A stretch of 64,000 bases of DNA from assembly GCA_017462035.1 (NCBI GenBank), contig JAFTRY010000030.1, positions 1-64,000 on the forward strand, read 5' to 3'. The DNA is from Clostridia bacterium (GTDB lineage Bacteria; Bacillota; Clostridia; Oscillospirales; CAG-272). The notes beneath the pieces were generated by a model. That model ran no database searches. It was not told the origin of the DNA and saw only the letters and a list, made by a program, of their open reading frames with translations. A program made the translations under genes and the position numbers. Below, one piece after another: positions 52,313-62,867 of this stretch (position 1 is the stretch's first letter; every line of letters starts with the position of its first letter).

Positions 52313-53629
52313 ATGCAGGTAAAAGTAGTAAAATTTGGCGGCAGCTCGCTGGCTGACGCGGAACATTTCAGACAGGTGGCTTCCATTATCAAGGCAGATC
52401 CCGCCAGACGGTACGTGGTACCTTCGGCACCCGGTCAGCGCTTCAAGGAGGATACGAAGGTTACCGATATGCTCTATGCGTGCTATGAAAAGATTCGCAA
52501 TCATGAGGACGTAGAGGAGCTGTATCAAAAGATCAAGGACCGTTATAACGGGATTATTGCCGATCTTGGTTTGAATTTTGATATCAGCGGCGAGCTGGAA
52601 TACGTAAAAAACGCGATGATGCACCGTTCGGGACGGGACTTTGCCGCCAGCCGCGGAGAGTACCTCAACGGACTGATCCTCTCCAAATATTTGGGCTTCT
52701 CCTTTATTGACGCTGAAAACGTCATTTTCTTCCGTGAAAACGGAACCTTTGACGAGGAAAAGACCAATAAGGTTTTGGCAGAAGAGCTGATGCAGCATGA
52801 AAAGGCAGTTATCCCCGGCTTCTATGGAGTGATGCCCAACGGAACCATCAAAACCTTCTCCCGAGGCGGGTCGGATATCACGGGTTCTATCGTGGCACGT
52901 GCCGCGGCGGCAGACCTGTACGAGAACTGGACCGATGTGTCCGGCTTTATGATGGCGGATCCCCGAATCATTGAGAATCCATGTGCCATCGAGACGATTA
53001 CGTACCGCGAGCTGAGAGAGCTGTCCTATATGGGCGCGACAGTGCTCCATGAGGACGCGATCTTCCCGGTTCGTTACGCAGGGATCCCGATCAATATCCG
53101 CAATACCAACGAGCCCGAAGCGGACGGAACCATGATCGTGGCGGAAACTCCCTATTACGATACCCAGAAGGTGATTACCGGCGTGGCAGGCAAGAAGGGC
53201 TTCTCGGTGATTACCATCGAAAAGGATATGATGAACTCCGAGATTGGATTTGGCAGAAAGGTTCTGGAGGTTCTGGAGGAAAACGAGATCTCCTTCGAGC
53301 ACCTACCCTCGGGAGTAGATAATATGAGCGTGGTGGTATCCACCTCCTGTATTGAAGGCAGACGGGAAAAACTGGTTTCCGCTATTCGCCGTATGGTCAG
53401 ACCCGACAGTGTCATCATCGAGGATGAATTGGCGCTGATCGCCATCGTGGGTAGAGCCATGGTGAAGGCGAAGGGAACTGCCGCAAGAAGCTTTGATGCC
53501 ATTTCCGACGCAGGGGTCAATATCCGCTTGATCGACCAAGGATCCAGTGAGATCTCCATCATCGTAGGCGTGGAGGAAAGAGACTTCAACAAGGCACTCG
53601 AAGCCATCTATTCCGAATTTGTGAAATAA
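52313..53629 (+). CDS. lysC: aspartate kinase
   Basis: A 438-residue kinase phosphorylating aspartate, the first step to lysine, threonine and methionine. The N-terminal VKFGGSSLADAEHF and FSRGGSDITGS mark the catalytic domain. Two ACT domains lie in the C-terminus (about 300-435; SVITIEKDMMN and IRLIDQGSSEISIIVG). There is no fused homoserine dehydrogenase. The ATG at 52313 is chosen over a TTG at 52301, which lies too near the AGAAAGG site. It is far from dapA-dapB. Confidence 0.95.
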   Translation: MQVKVVKFGGSSLADAEHFRQVASIIKADPARRYVVPSAPGQRFKEDTKVTDMLYACYEKIRNHEDVEELYQKIKDRYNGIIADLGLNFDISGELEYVKNAMMHRSGRDFAASRGEYLNGLILSKYLGFSFIDAENVIFFRENGTFDEEKTNKVLAEELMQHEKAVIPGFYGVMPNGTIKTFSRGGSDITGSIVARAAAADLYENWTDVSGFMMADPRIIENPCAIETITYRELRELSYMGATVLHEDAIFPVRYAGIPINIRNTNEPEADGTMIVAETPYYDTQKVITGVAGKKGFSVITIEKDMMNSEIGFGRKVLEVLEENEISFEHLPSGVDNMSVVVSTSCIEGRREKLVSAIRRMVRPDSVIIEDELALIAIVGRAMVKAKGTAARSFDAISDAGVNIRLIDQGSSEISIIVGVEERDFNKALEAIYSEFVK

Positions 53630-53634
53630 TACGG

Positions 53635-53671
53635 TATAAAGGCGAGGTTTCTCTCAAACCTCGCCTTTATA
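53635..53671 (+). terminator. terminator-like stem after lysC
   Basis: A perfect 16-base stem (53635-53650 with 53656-53671) and a five-base loop. The U-tract is inside the 3' arm rather than after it, so efficiency is uncertain. Confidence 0.7.
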
Positions 53672-53856
53672 TTCTGAAGAAAAGCAAAAACTTTTGACAA
53701 AAAGAAGTATATTTTGTTTTTTCTGCGTACATTATATTTTAGATATGTATTTTTTTCGCCAAGAGAGGCGAATTTCTCATTGAAACCTCGGAAAAAACGA
53801 GAAAAGAACGAGAAAAGAACGTGAGAAACAAGTTTTTTGGGAAAGGAGGAATTACC

Positions 53857-54885
53857 ATGGAATCTACACACGGATTCTCGATCCGAGACCGCTTTTTGGA
53901 ACGGGAACGGGAAAATCTATCTGTCTATGCTTGCCCAACCTCTGAAACCAAAGGAAGGGAAAAGCCGGAGATTCCCTGCGAGATCCGAACCGACTTCCAG
54001 CGAGACCGTGACCGAATCCTCCACTGCCAATCCTTCCGCCGGTTGATGAACAAAACCCAGGTGTTTTTGGCACCGGTAGGGGATCATTACCGTACTCGTA
54101 TGACCCATACGCTGGAGGTGACACAGATTGCCCGAATCATTGCCAGAGCTCTTCGGCTCAACGAGGATCTCACCGAGGCGGCGGCATTGGGACACGATTT
54201 GGGACACACTCCCTTTGGACACGCCGGGGAGAACGCCATGCAGAAATGCTTCGACCCCGACTTTACGCACTATAAACAAAGCTTGAGAGTAGTAGAAAAG
54301 CTGGAGAATGACGGAAAGGGTCTGAACCTGACCTTTGAGGTTCGTGACGGAATCGTCAATCATACGGGAAAATCTATGGCATCTACCCTGGAAGGGATTA
54401 TTGTGAAGTACGCGGACCGGATCGCCTATATCAATCACGATATTGACGATGCCTGCCGCGCGGGGATCCTTTCGGTGTCCGATATTCCCAAGAGCCTGCG
54501 CGACGTGCTGGGAGAAACACATTCCCAGAGGATCAATACCATGGTTACCTCGATCATTCGCCAGAGTAGCGGAACCCCCCATATCCAGATGGAGTCCGAG
54601 ATTCAGACGGCTGCGGACCAGCTTCGAAATTTTCTTTTCGAGAGAGTCTACCGGAATCCCGTGGCAAAATCCGAGGAAACCAAAGCGCAAGAGATGCTGA
54701 TCCGCCTGTTTGATTTTTACGTTCGGCATCCGGAGCGTATGCCGGAGCTTTACCGACGCAATATGGAAACCGAGTCGGCAGAGCGTTGCGCCTGTGACTT
54801 CATTTCCGGAATGACGGACCGATACGCGATTGAGATGTATTCGGGTCTGCATATTCCGAAGGTTTGGAGGGGACCGCAGGTATGA
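53857..54885 (+). CDS. dgt: dGTP triphosphohydrolase-like HD protein
   Basis: A 342-residue HD-domain enzyme of the dGTPase family. The metal ligands are in HTLEVTQIARI and LGHDLGHTPFGHAGE, followed by KYADRIAYINHDIDDA. FRRLMNKTQVF is also typical. The start at 53857 follows AAAGGAGGAATTACC. It overlaps dnaG by four bases; the dgt-dnaG-rpoD order is common in Clostridia. The 185-base gap before it holds a small TTCGCC/GGCGAA stem (53755-53772) and no clear promoter. Confidence 0.93.
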   Translation: MESTHGFSIRDRFLERERENLSVYACPTSETKGREKPEIPCEIRTDFQRDRDRILHCQSFRRLMNKTQVFLAPVGDHYRTRMTHTLEVTQIARIIARALRLNEDLTEAAALGHDLGHTPFGHAGENAMQKCFDPDFTHYKQSLRVVEKLENDGKGLNLTFEVRDGIVNHTGKSMASTLEGIIVKYADRIAYINHDIDDACRAGILSVSDIPKSLRDVLGETHSQRINTMVTSIIRQSSGTPHIQMESEIQTAADQLRNFLFERVYRNPVAKSEETKAQEMLIRLFDFYVRHPERMPELYRRNMETESAERCACDFISGMTDRYAIEMYSGLHIPKVWRGPQV

Positions 54886-56663
54886 TACCGAGACAGATCA
54901 TTGATGAGATCATTTTCCGTAACGATATCGAGCAGGTGATCGGAAGCTATGTGACCTTGAAGCGAGCCGGCTCCAATTTGAACGGGCTCTGCCCCTTCCA
55001 TAATGAAAAAACACCGTCCTTTACCGTGTTTCCTGCCACAAAAAGCTTTTATTGCTTCGGTTGCGGAGCCGGCGGGGACGTGGTCAGTTTTATCATGCGG
55101 GAGGAAAACCTGGATTACGTGGGAGCATTGGAGCTCCTGGCGGCAAGGGCAGGGATCACGATTCCCACCGATGAGAGACCGGGCGAACGGGATACGGTTC
55201 CCCGTAAACGAATTTACGAAATGAATCTGGCAGCGGCTCGGTTTTTTCGGGAATGTCTCTGGGATGAAACCTACGGAAGGGATGCACTCCGTTATCTGAC
55301 TGAGGAGAGAAGACTGAGCAGAAGCACCATCAATCACTTCGGGATCGGATATTCTCCTAACCATTTCTGGCTCCTTACCAATCACCTTCATAAGTTAGGC
55401 TTTACCGACGAGGAGCTGGTTGTTGGATTTCTCAGCGGAAAAAGTCAGAAGACGGGAAAACCCTACGACTACTTTCGAAATCGGGTTATTTTTCCCATTA
55501 TCGATACATCGGGAAACGTGGTCGCCTTCGGCGGCAGAGTCATGGATGACTCCAAGCCGAAATATTTGAATACGTCGGATACCCCTGCCTTTAAAAAGAG
55601 CCGTCACCTGTTCGCTCTGAATTTTGCCAGACGGCAGGCGGAGGAACGAATGATTCTTTGCGAGGGCTATATGGATGTCATCGCGCTCCATGCCGCGGGC
55701 TTTGAGAACGCGGTGGCAACGCTGGGTACCGCCATTACCTCGGAGCAGGCGAGAATCTTCGCGAAATATACGAAGCAGGTGGTCATCTGCTACGACTCGG
55801 ACCAAGCCGGACAGACCGCCGCCAATAAGGCAATGCGCCTGTTAGAAAGCGTGGGGGTGGATGTCCGCGTGCTGAAGCTGGAAGGTGCCAAGGACCCCGA
55901 TGAATACATCAAAAAGTTCGGTGCCGATGGCTTTCGCCGGGTTCTGGATCAAAGCATGACGGGATTTGATTTCCGCCTTGGAAATATTCTGTCCAATTAT
56001 AACCTCTCCTTGCCCGACGAGCTGATCAAAGCATCCTCCGCGGTGTGCGCCATGATCGCCGACGCTCCCTCAGAGGTGGAGCGGGACATTTGCATCCGAA
56101 AGGCAGCGGCGCAAATGCAGGTTTCTCCGGATGCCATGCGCGCCGACGTGGATCGGACACGCCGCTTGAAGCTGAGGGAAATGAAGAAGAAGCAGAGCCA
56201 GGATGCCCGAGCGAGCCTGAAAAACCTAGGAGATCGGGTCAATGTGGATTCCGCTAAATATATTCGGGCAAACCGCGCGGAGGAGACTCTGCTGGGTCTG
56301 ATGCTGATCTACGACGAATTCCGAAGAGAAGCGGCAGACGGAAGTGCCGGAATTGATGGCGGGGATTTTGTCACGGAATTCGGACGGCGGGTGTTTGAAA
56401 CACTCTGTCAGCTGGAACAAACGGACGTTGGATTCTCCAAAGCCATGCTGGGGCAGTATTTCGGGGTGGACGAGCTCAGTCGGATCGAAAAGATCGAAAT
56501 GGAGCGAAGGAACCTGGCGAGAAATGATAGGGAGGTGTTCCTTGCGGCAATCCGTGATATTCGGGAAGAAAAACGGAAAGGAACCGAAGCGCAAGATCCC
56601 TTTGCTGACCTCAGAAGGAAACGAGAAGCGAACCAAACGAAAAAAGAAAACAAGAATACATAA
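54882..56663 (+). CDS. dnaG: DNA primase
   Basis: A 593-residue primase making RNA primers at the fork. The zinc-binding domain has Cys37, His40, Cys58 and Cys61 (CPFH and CFGC). The TOPRIM core shows LCEGYMDVIALH and YDSDQAGQTAANKA. The C-terminal helicase-binding region is present. The start overlaps dgt (ATGA). Confidence 0.97.
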   Translation: MIPRQIIDEIIFRNDIEQVIGSYVTLKRAGSNLNGLCPFHNEKTPSFTVFPATKSFYCFGCGAGGDVVSFIMREENLDYVGALELLAARAGITIPTDERPGERDTVPRKRIYEMNLAAARFFRECLWDETYGRDALRYLTEERRLSRSTINHFGIGYSPNHFWLLTNHLHKLGFTDEELVVGFLSGKSQKTGKPYDYFRNRVIFPIIDTSGNVVAFGGRVMDDSKPKYLNTSDTPAFKKSRHLFALNFARRQAEERMILCEGYMDVIALHAAGFENAVATLGTAITSEQARIFAKYTKQVVICYDSDQAGQTAANKAMRLLESVGVDVRVLKLEGAKDPDEYIKKFGADGFRRVLDQSMTGFDFRLGNILSNYNLSLPDELIKASSAVCAMIADAPSEVERDICIRKAAAQMQVSPDAMRADVDRTRRLKLREMKKKQSQDARASLKNLGDRVNVDSAKYIRANRAEETLLGLMLIYDEFRREAADGSAGIDGGDFVTEFGRRVFETLCQLEQTDVGFSKAMLGQYFGVDELSRIEKIEMERRNLARNDREVFLAAIRDIREEKRKGTEAQDPFADLRRKREANQTKKENKNT

Positions 56664-56681
56664 ACCGGAAGGAAAGAAAAC

Positions 56682-57809
<1,128 letters not shown>

Positions 57810-57983
57810 AAATCGTTACTTTTAACAAGAACAAAGACAAAAAATTGTGCCAATTGATATTTGAACCGTCATAAAGCTCAAAATGAACGGTCAACAAATG
57901 TATAATGTGCCGATTTTTTTGAAAAGGTTTGAGGAAAAGAAAGAAAAAAGCCAGAAATCAAGATTTCGTCACAAAAAAATCAC

Positions 57984-58012
57984 TTGACATTTTGACATTT
58001 TTAGTGTAAAAT
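57984..58012 (+). promoter_or_regulatory. promoter of the solute-binding lipoprotein
   Basis: TTGACA (57984-57989), 17-base spacer, TAAAAT (58007-58012). The rest of the gap after rpoD (57810-57983) shows only an imperfect repeat around ACCGT/ACGGT (57867-57896). Confidence 0.62.
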
Positions 58013-58072
58013 ATTAGAAGTATTAAAATGGTTATAGTTATGCTATAATAACGGTTTCAAGGGGGAAAAAAC

Positions 58073-59845
58073 ATGAATAAGAAGCTCATTTGTTTGTTGC
58101 TGAGTTTGCTCATGGTTCTGAGCGTCTGTCTGACTGCGTGCGGAACAAAGACCGATGAGGAAGCTGAGAAAGACATTTCGGATCAGGCATCTGTCAACGC
58201 AATGACTCTCGTTGTGCATTTGATGAGTGACGGTAAGGTCGAACCCGAAACGGTAACGGAGATTACCGATGCGGTAAACAAGATTACAGAAACGAAATTT
58301 AAGACCCGTTTGGTTTTGAAGTACTTCACGGAAGATGAGTATTTTGAGCAGCTGGAGGCATCCTACGCCGCCAGAGATGAGGCAAAAGCAAACGGAACCG
58401 ATAAGGTCGTTGAGGCAGAAACTGAAGCGGAAACATACGTAGATGAGGATGGCGTTGTAAAGATCAACTATCCCACCGTAGCAGGCTATCAGGTGGACAT
58501 CTTCTACATGGGCGGCGACAAGACAATGACTGGCGAAGACCGCTTCAATGATTACCTGGCAAAGGGAATGCTCAGCTCTCTGGGTACCGAGGTAGATAAC
58601 GCCTCCAAGAAGCTGAAGGAGTATATTTCTCCCCAGTATTTGGCTCAGGTAAAATCTCTCAGCAAGGGCATTTACGCCATTCCCAATAATAAGGCGATCG
58701 GCGAATATACCTACCTGTTGCTGAATAAGGAAGCCATGAAGGCGGCGTACCGCAGCCTGGAGGACGATTATTCCTCTCTGACCAGCGATGCATGTCAGGA
58801 CTTCCTGGAATTCATTCAGGATAATAACGCGCTGAAAGAAAAGTACCTTCCCATTTATACCAATCTGTCCTCCGAGGAGCTGTTGCTTTCCAACCTCCAC
58901 ACCTGGAGCGTTGATAGCGAGGGTGAGTTGAATCAGGCATTCTCCGTGTTGGGAGATTACTATAAGGATTCCGACAACTACCTGGCAGCCAATACATATC
59001 CTAAGATTGCTAACCTGTTTGAAAATGAACAGTTTATCGAAGATCTGACCACGTTGAAGGAGTATGAGCTCAACGGTTACATTGGCACTTCCGAGGAAAA
59101 GGAATGTGCGATCGGTTACGTCAAGGGCACTGCTGCTGAACTGGTAGAGAGGTATGGTGATCGGTACGAGATGGTGGTCGTTGAAAGCCCCAGATTGAGC
59201 ACGGAAGACCTTTACTCCGATATGCTTGCGGTGTCTTCCTTCACCTCCAGCGTGTCCAGAAGTATGGAAATTGTGACTCTGATCAATACCGATGCCGAGT
59301 TCCGGAACTTGCTCCTTTACGGTATTGAGGATAAGCACTATCAGGTCATCGATACCGGTGTAGTAAAGAACGAGCTGGGCGAGACCTATAAGGTGGCAAG
59401 AAGATTGAACGAAGAGTACATGATGGATTTGAATAAGACAGGTAACACCTTGATTGCATACCCCCTGGAGGGTAGCTTGATCAATATTAACGATTATGCC
59501 ATCAAGCAGAATCAGGATGCTAAGGTAGAGCTGACGCTGGGCTTTACTCCTACTTATAATGAGTTTGTCATTGACAATGAAAAGCTCCAGGCAGTGCAGA
59601 CCCTGTCTGACGCGCTCCTGGCAGAATATCGGGCATGCGATACCATGGAGAAGTTCGAGGCATTCCTGGTGAAGGCTAAGGCGGATGTTGCCGCGTCCGC
59701 TGAGGTTCAGCATACCATTGATGCCGATCACGGTATTGATGAGAAGGCTGAAGAGGAAGGAACTGAAAAGGCTTGCGAGGGAACCTGCGGATCCCTTGGC
59801 TGTTCCTACCAGGCATGGCTGAAGGCAATGAAAATTGTAAAGTAA
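58073..59845 (+). CDS. extracellular solute-binding lipoprotein
   Basis: A 590-residue exported lipoprotein with the lipobox LTAC and acylated Cys23. The mature part begins with an acidic linker and continues with MTLVVHLMSDGKVEPETV, DIFYMGGDK and YAIPNNKAIGEYTYLLLNKE, like family 1 (oligosaccharide) binding proteins of ABC importers. The C-terminus has a CxxxCxxxxC pattern (CEGTCGSLGC). No permease or ATPase gene is near, so its transporter partner is elsewhere or it has another role. It starts after AAGGGGGAAAAAAC. Confidence 0.82.
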   Translation: MNKKLICLLLSLLMVLSVCLTACGTKTDEEAEKDISDQASVNAMTLVVHLMSDGKVEPETVTEITDAVNKITETKFKTRLVLKYFTEDEYFEQLEASYAARDEAKANGTDKVVEAETEAETYVDEDGVVKINYPTVAGYQVDIFYMGGDKTMTGEDRFNDYLAKGMLSSLGTEVDNASKKLKEYISPQYLAQVKSLSKGIYAIPNNKAIGEYTYLLLNKEAMKAAYRSLEDDYSSLTSDACQDFLEFIQDNNALKEKYLPIYTNLSSEELLLSNLHTWSVDSEGELNQAFSVLGDYYKDSDNYLAANTYPKIANLFENEQFIEDLTTLKEYELNGYIGTSEEKECAIGYVKGTAAELVERYGDRYEMVVVESPRLSTEDLYSDMLAVSSFTSSVSRSMEIVTLINTDAEFRNLLLYGIEDKHYQVIDTGVVKNELGETYKVARRLNEEYMMDLNKTGNTLIAYPLEGSLININDYAIKQNQDAKVELTLGFTPTYNEFVIDNEKLQAVQTLSDALLAEYRACDTMEKFEAFLVKAKADVAASAEVQHTIDADHGIDEKAEEEGTEKACEGTCGSLGCSYQAWLKAMKIVK

Positions 59846-59850
59846 ACGCA

Positions 59851-59895
59851 AATGAAGCAAAGCAGGTCATCTGTGATGACCTGCTTGTTTCATTC
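59851..59895 (+). terminator. intrinsic terminator of the solute-binding gene
   Basis: AAGCAGGTCATC (59860-59871) pairs with GATGACCTGCTT (59875-59886) and the flanks AATGAA/TTTCATT extend it. Confidence 0.85.
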
Positions 59896-59912
59896 AATAG
59901 AAAGGAACTGTG

Positions 59913-60572
59913 ATGCAACCCATTCATGGCTGTCCCGATTATTGCATTTGGGACTTTAACGGAACTATTCTTGACGACGTGGAGGTGGGGATTCGTTCCG
60001 TGAATCATCTGCTGGCAGAGCGAGGGCTCAAACAAATCGGGAGCAGAGAGGAATACCGACAGATTTTTCGTTTCCCGGTACAGGAGTATTACCGATATCT
60101 TGGCTTTGACTTTGAAACGGAACCCTATGAGGTGATTGCGCCTCTGTGGGTGGAGCAATACCTAAAAAATGTAGCCGAGGCAGTCCTGTTTGAGGATGTC
60201 CAGGAAACGATTTGTCGGTTGCGGGAAAAGGGGATCCGACAGGTAGTTCTGTCGGCAACCGAGCAAAATATGCTGATGAATCAGCTTGCCTCTTTGGGAA
60301 TCACAGATGCCTTTGAGGAGGTGTTGGGGCTGGATAATATCCATGCCGTATCCAAGCTGGAGCTGGCAAGGAAGTGGCGGAAGGATCACCCCGATGCCTC
60401 GGCAATCTATTTGGGGGATACCGATCACGATTGCGAGGCGGCACGGAGCATGAATATCCCCTGCGTGCTGATCACCCGAGGACACCAGGCACCCAATCGC
60501 CTGAAACACCTGGGTGTCCCTATGTACGACACACTTTCCGATTTTGTTAAGACTCAATTCTACCTTCAATAA
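59913..60572 (+). CDS. HAD-superfamily phosphatase
   Basis: A 219-residue hydrolase resembling phosphoglycolate phosphatase. Motif I reads WDFNGTILDD, with Asn between the nucleophile Asp and the Gly-Thr; motif II is VVLSATEQ, motif III a Lys near AVSKLELA, motif IV YLGDTDHDCEAA. A helical cap lies at about 20-90. The ATG at 59913 is six bases after AAAGGA. Substrate unknown. A convergent terminator follows. Confidence 0.9.
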   Translation: MQPIHGCPDYCIWDFNGTILDDVEVGIRSVNHLLAERGLKQIGSREEYRQIFRFPVQEYYRYLGFDFETEPYEVIAPLWVEQYLKNVAEAVLFEDVQETICRLREKGIRQVVLSATEQNMLMNQLASLGITDAFEEVLGLDNIHAVSKLELARKWRKDHPDASAIYLGDTDHDCEAARSMNIPCVLITRGHQAPNRLKHLGVPMYDTLSDFVKTQFYLQ

Positions 60573-60575
60573 AGG

Positions 60576-60610
60576 AAAGCTCCCATAGACTAAGGTCTGT
60601 GGGAGCTTTT
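60576..60610. terminator. bidirectional terminator between the HAD and transporter genes
   Basis: AAAGCTCCCATAGAC (60576-60590) pairs with GTCTGTGGGAGCTTT (60595-60609) with one G-U type change; U-runs occur on both strands. Confidence 0.85.
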
Positions 60611-60641
60611 AACGCGATACAAGCCTTCCTCTTGACAGGAA

Positions 60642-61916
60642 TCATGACAATGTCTGAGGGGATTCATCATCACAATCCGAGTATTCCCGACGGAATCGCT
60701 TCCATAAAGGCGCCGCAATCAGACATACGGCAAGTCCTCCCGCGGAAACAAGGATCCAGGAGAATAGGGTAAAGCCCCATCCCTTTTGCTCCGCTAAGGC
60801 GGCGAAGCCGTAGCTGGCAAGGGCAGATCCAATGTATGTGCCGGCATTCAGAATTCCCGAAAAGGTGGAGATCCTTCCGCTTTTGATCAACCGCTTGGGA
60901 ACGATGCTCAGTAACATCAGATTGATTCCGTGCATGGAGCCGACGATTAACGCCATGAGAAGCATGGATAGAACGACAGGGGAGGAAAGGCTGTGAACAA
61001 GAAAAAGAAGCACTGCGGAAATCAGAGAAAAACCGAAGATCATGGCTGAACAGAATACCTCATTCCGAAATATCTTTCGGTGAACCAGATCAAAGACAGC
61101 GAAGCTGATCACACTGAAGATGGCAAGGATCACGGTGGAAAAAATCGAATATTCCTCGGAAAGACCAAAGGTCTCCAAAAGGAAGGAGGGCATCCAGTTG
61201 GTCACACCGTCCCGTAACATACCTTGGAAAATGATTCCCAGTATGATCAAAAGCAAGGCGGGATAAGTGAAACGAGGAAGCTTGCGAGGTTCCAATACCG
61301 CCCCCGCCGCGCTTTCCGTACGATTTCCTAATGCGGGAGGATCACAAAACAATTTGGGAGCCAGAATCAGCCAAGTGATCAATATACCGCACCCCAAAAA
61401 CGCACAAAGCAAAATGATGTTGCGCCATCCGGTGACGGATAGTAATAAAGGACAGACGGAATAGAGAAGAATGGTGGCAAAACAGGATCCCCAGGAGACT
61501 CGAACGGCAGCATAGCTATATTCGTGATCATCCAAATACAGAGACATGAGGCGAACCATGGGTGGCCAGAGCATAGAGTGCGCAAAGCCGTTGATGCCCC
61601 AAATGACGGTCATGACGGGAATGGTGTGGGAGAAAAACATAGCAATGTTGCAGAGAATGGCAAGTATCAACCCCGCGCTCAGCATTCGTTGAGAATTGAT
61701 TTTGTCGCCAATCCATCCGTTGATTACTTGACCCAAGCCATAAGTGATGGTCAGTGCGGTGATGACAATAGAAATGGTTGACTTTTCGACCTGCAAATCA
61801 CTGCAAATTCTAACCAACATAACGGTAAAATGAATTCTCAGAAGATAGCTTCCAAAATAGATCAGCATAAAGAGCCAGGCAATGCCCCTTGTCCGTTTGC
61901 CGAAGGTGGTTTTCAT
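60642..61916 (-). CDS. major facilitator transporter, OPA (organophosphate antiporter)-like
   Basis: A 424-residue membrane protein with about 12 helices and a central cytoplasmic loop. FGSYLLRIHF in helix 1 and GINGFAHSMLWPPMVRLMS resemble GlpT/UhpT/UhpC-type proteins that exchange phosphorylated sugars or glycerol-3-phosphate. Whether it transports or senses is unknown; it lacks adjacent regulators. The ATG at 61916 follows TAGGAGGACC. Confidence 0.85.
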   Translation of the reverse strand: MKTTFGKRTRGIAWLFMLIYFGSYLLRIHFTVMLVRICSDLQVEKSTISIVITALTITYGLGQVINGWIGDKINSQRMLSAGLILAILCNIAMFFSHTIPVMTVIWGINGFAHSMLWPPMVRLMSLYLDDHEYSYAAVRVSWGSCFATILLYSVCPLLLSVTGWRNIILLCAFLGCGILITWLILAPKLFCDPPALGNRTESAAGAVLEPRKLPRFTYPALLLIILGIIFQGMLRDGVTNWMPSFLLETFGLSEEYSIFSTVILAIFSVISFAVFDLVHRKIFRNEVFCSAMIFGFSLISAVLLFLVHSLSSPVVLSMLLMALIVGSMHGINLMLLSIVPKRLIKSGRISTFSGILNAGTYIGSALASYGFAALAEQKGWGFTLFSWILVSAGGLAVCLIAAPLWKRFRREYSDCDDESPQTLS

Positions 61917-61948
61917 GATCCGGTCCTCCTAGACTAAAATACAGGGTC

Positions 61949-61977
61949 ATTATAGCATAGAGTCAGTGGAAAGTCAA
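61949..61977 (-). promoter_or_regulatory. promoter of the OPA-like transporter
   Basis: On the reverse strand TTGACT (61977-61972), 17-base spacer, TATAAT (61954-61949). Confidence 0.7.
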
Positions 61978-61979
61978 GA

Positions 61980-62028
61980 AAAAAAGGGAGCAAATCCGTC
62001 CAAAAAAGGAAGGGTTTGCTCCTGTTTT
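61980..62028 (-). terminator. intrinsic terminator of dapA-dapB
   Basis: GGAGCAAATCC (61987-61997) pairs with GGGTTTGCTCC (62012-62022) with one mismatch; on the reverse strand a CTTTTTTT run follows. Confidence 0.8.
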
Positions 62029-62058
62029 TTATTCGTGGAAAAGAATCAATAGATAGTC

Positions 62059-62823
62059 TTACCTGCCGTTGATCAAATCCGACATGTTGTAAAGTCCCGC
62101 TTGCTTGTTCGCAAGATATTTTGCGGCTCTCAGTGCTCCGCCCGCAAAGATCTCTCGGGAGGTGGCGGAATGAGAAAGGGTAATGACTTCGTTGTTTCCG
62201 GCAAAGATTACCTCGTGCTCTCCTACAATGGTTCCTCCGCGAACCGAATGAATTCCGATTTCCTCGGAAGAGCGCGCTTTTCGAACCGAGTGGCGGTCAT
62301 ATACGTATTGAGTGGCATCTCGCTCCTCGCTGATTTCCTCGGCGATCATCAGTGCCGTTCCACTGGGGGCATCCAGCTTTTGGTTGTGATGCTTCTCGAT
62401 GATCTCCACATCGAAATTCTCACCCAGCGTCCTTGCGGCATTCCGACAAAGCTCAATCAGAAGATTGATGCCAATGGACATGTTGCCGGAGGAAAATACG
62501 GCGACACGCTCCGATGCCTGCCTCATTCGTTCCTTTTCCGACTCGGTATGCCCCGTGGTAGCAACCACCAGAGGGGTTTGCGTGTCCTCAGCGTAAGCCA
62601 GAAGAGAGGGAAGAGCGGAGTGGTGTGAAAAATCAATGATTACGTCTCCCCGCCCGGGAAAATCGGAAATCGATTGATAAACGGGGAAGGGGGAGGTGGG
62701 GGCAATGGCATCGGCGTTAATATCGACACCGGCAACAATCTGAATGTTTCCGTCAGAAGCTGCCGCGCGGAGAATGGCTTGCCCCATTTTGCCGCCGCAA
62801 CCGCAGAGAATGACCTGAATCAT
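62059..62823 (-). CDS. dapB: 4-hydroxy-tetrahydrodipicolinate reductase
   Basis: A 254-residue NAD(P)H-dependent reductase of the diaminopimelate pathway. The dinucleotide motif is GCGGKMGQAILRAA and the signature EKHHNQKLDAPSGTALMIAE carries the catalytic His and Lys. The ATG follows AAAGGATTTCG. It is the second gene after dapA, 44 bases away. Confidence 0.96.
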   Translation of the reverse strand: MIQVILCGCGGKMGQAILRAAASDGNIQIVAGVDINADAIAPTSPFPVYQSISDFPGRGDVIIDFSHHSALPSLLAYAEDTQTPLVVATTGHTESEKERMRQASERVAVFSSGNMSIGINLLIELCRNAARTLGENFDVEIIEKHHNQKLDAPSGTALMIAEEISEERDATQYVYDRHSVRKARSSEEIGIHSVRGGTIVGEHEVIFAGNNEVITLSHSATSREIFAGGALRAAKYLANKQAGLYNMSDLINGR

Positions 62824-62867
62824 AACGAAATCCTTTCTTTTATTAGCGGATATACTTCAAGGAATTT

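Noticed and set aside
53755..53772. TTCGCC/GGCGAA stem before dgt
   Set aside because: The T-run precedes the stem on the plus strand and no U-run follows on either strand in the right place; not a terminator.
57867..57900. possible rpoD terminator
   Set aside because: The ACCGT/ACGGT repeat gives only about five pairs with mismatches and no U-run.
58043..59860. 605-residue open frame on the reverse strand
   Set aside because: Antisense of the solute-binding lipoprotein, which has a lipobox, ribosome site and promoter on the plus strand.
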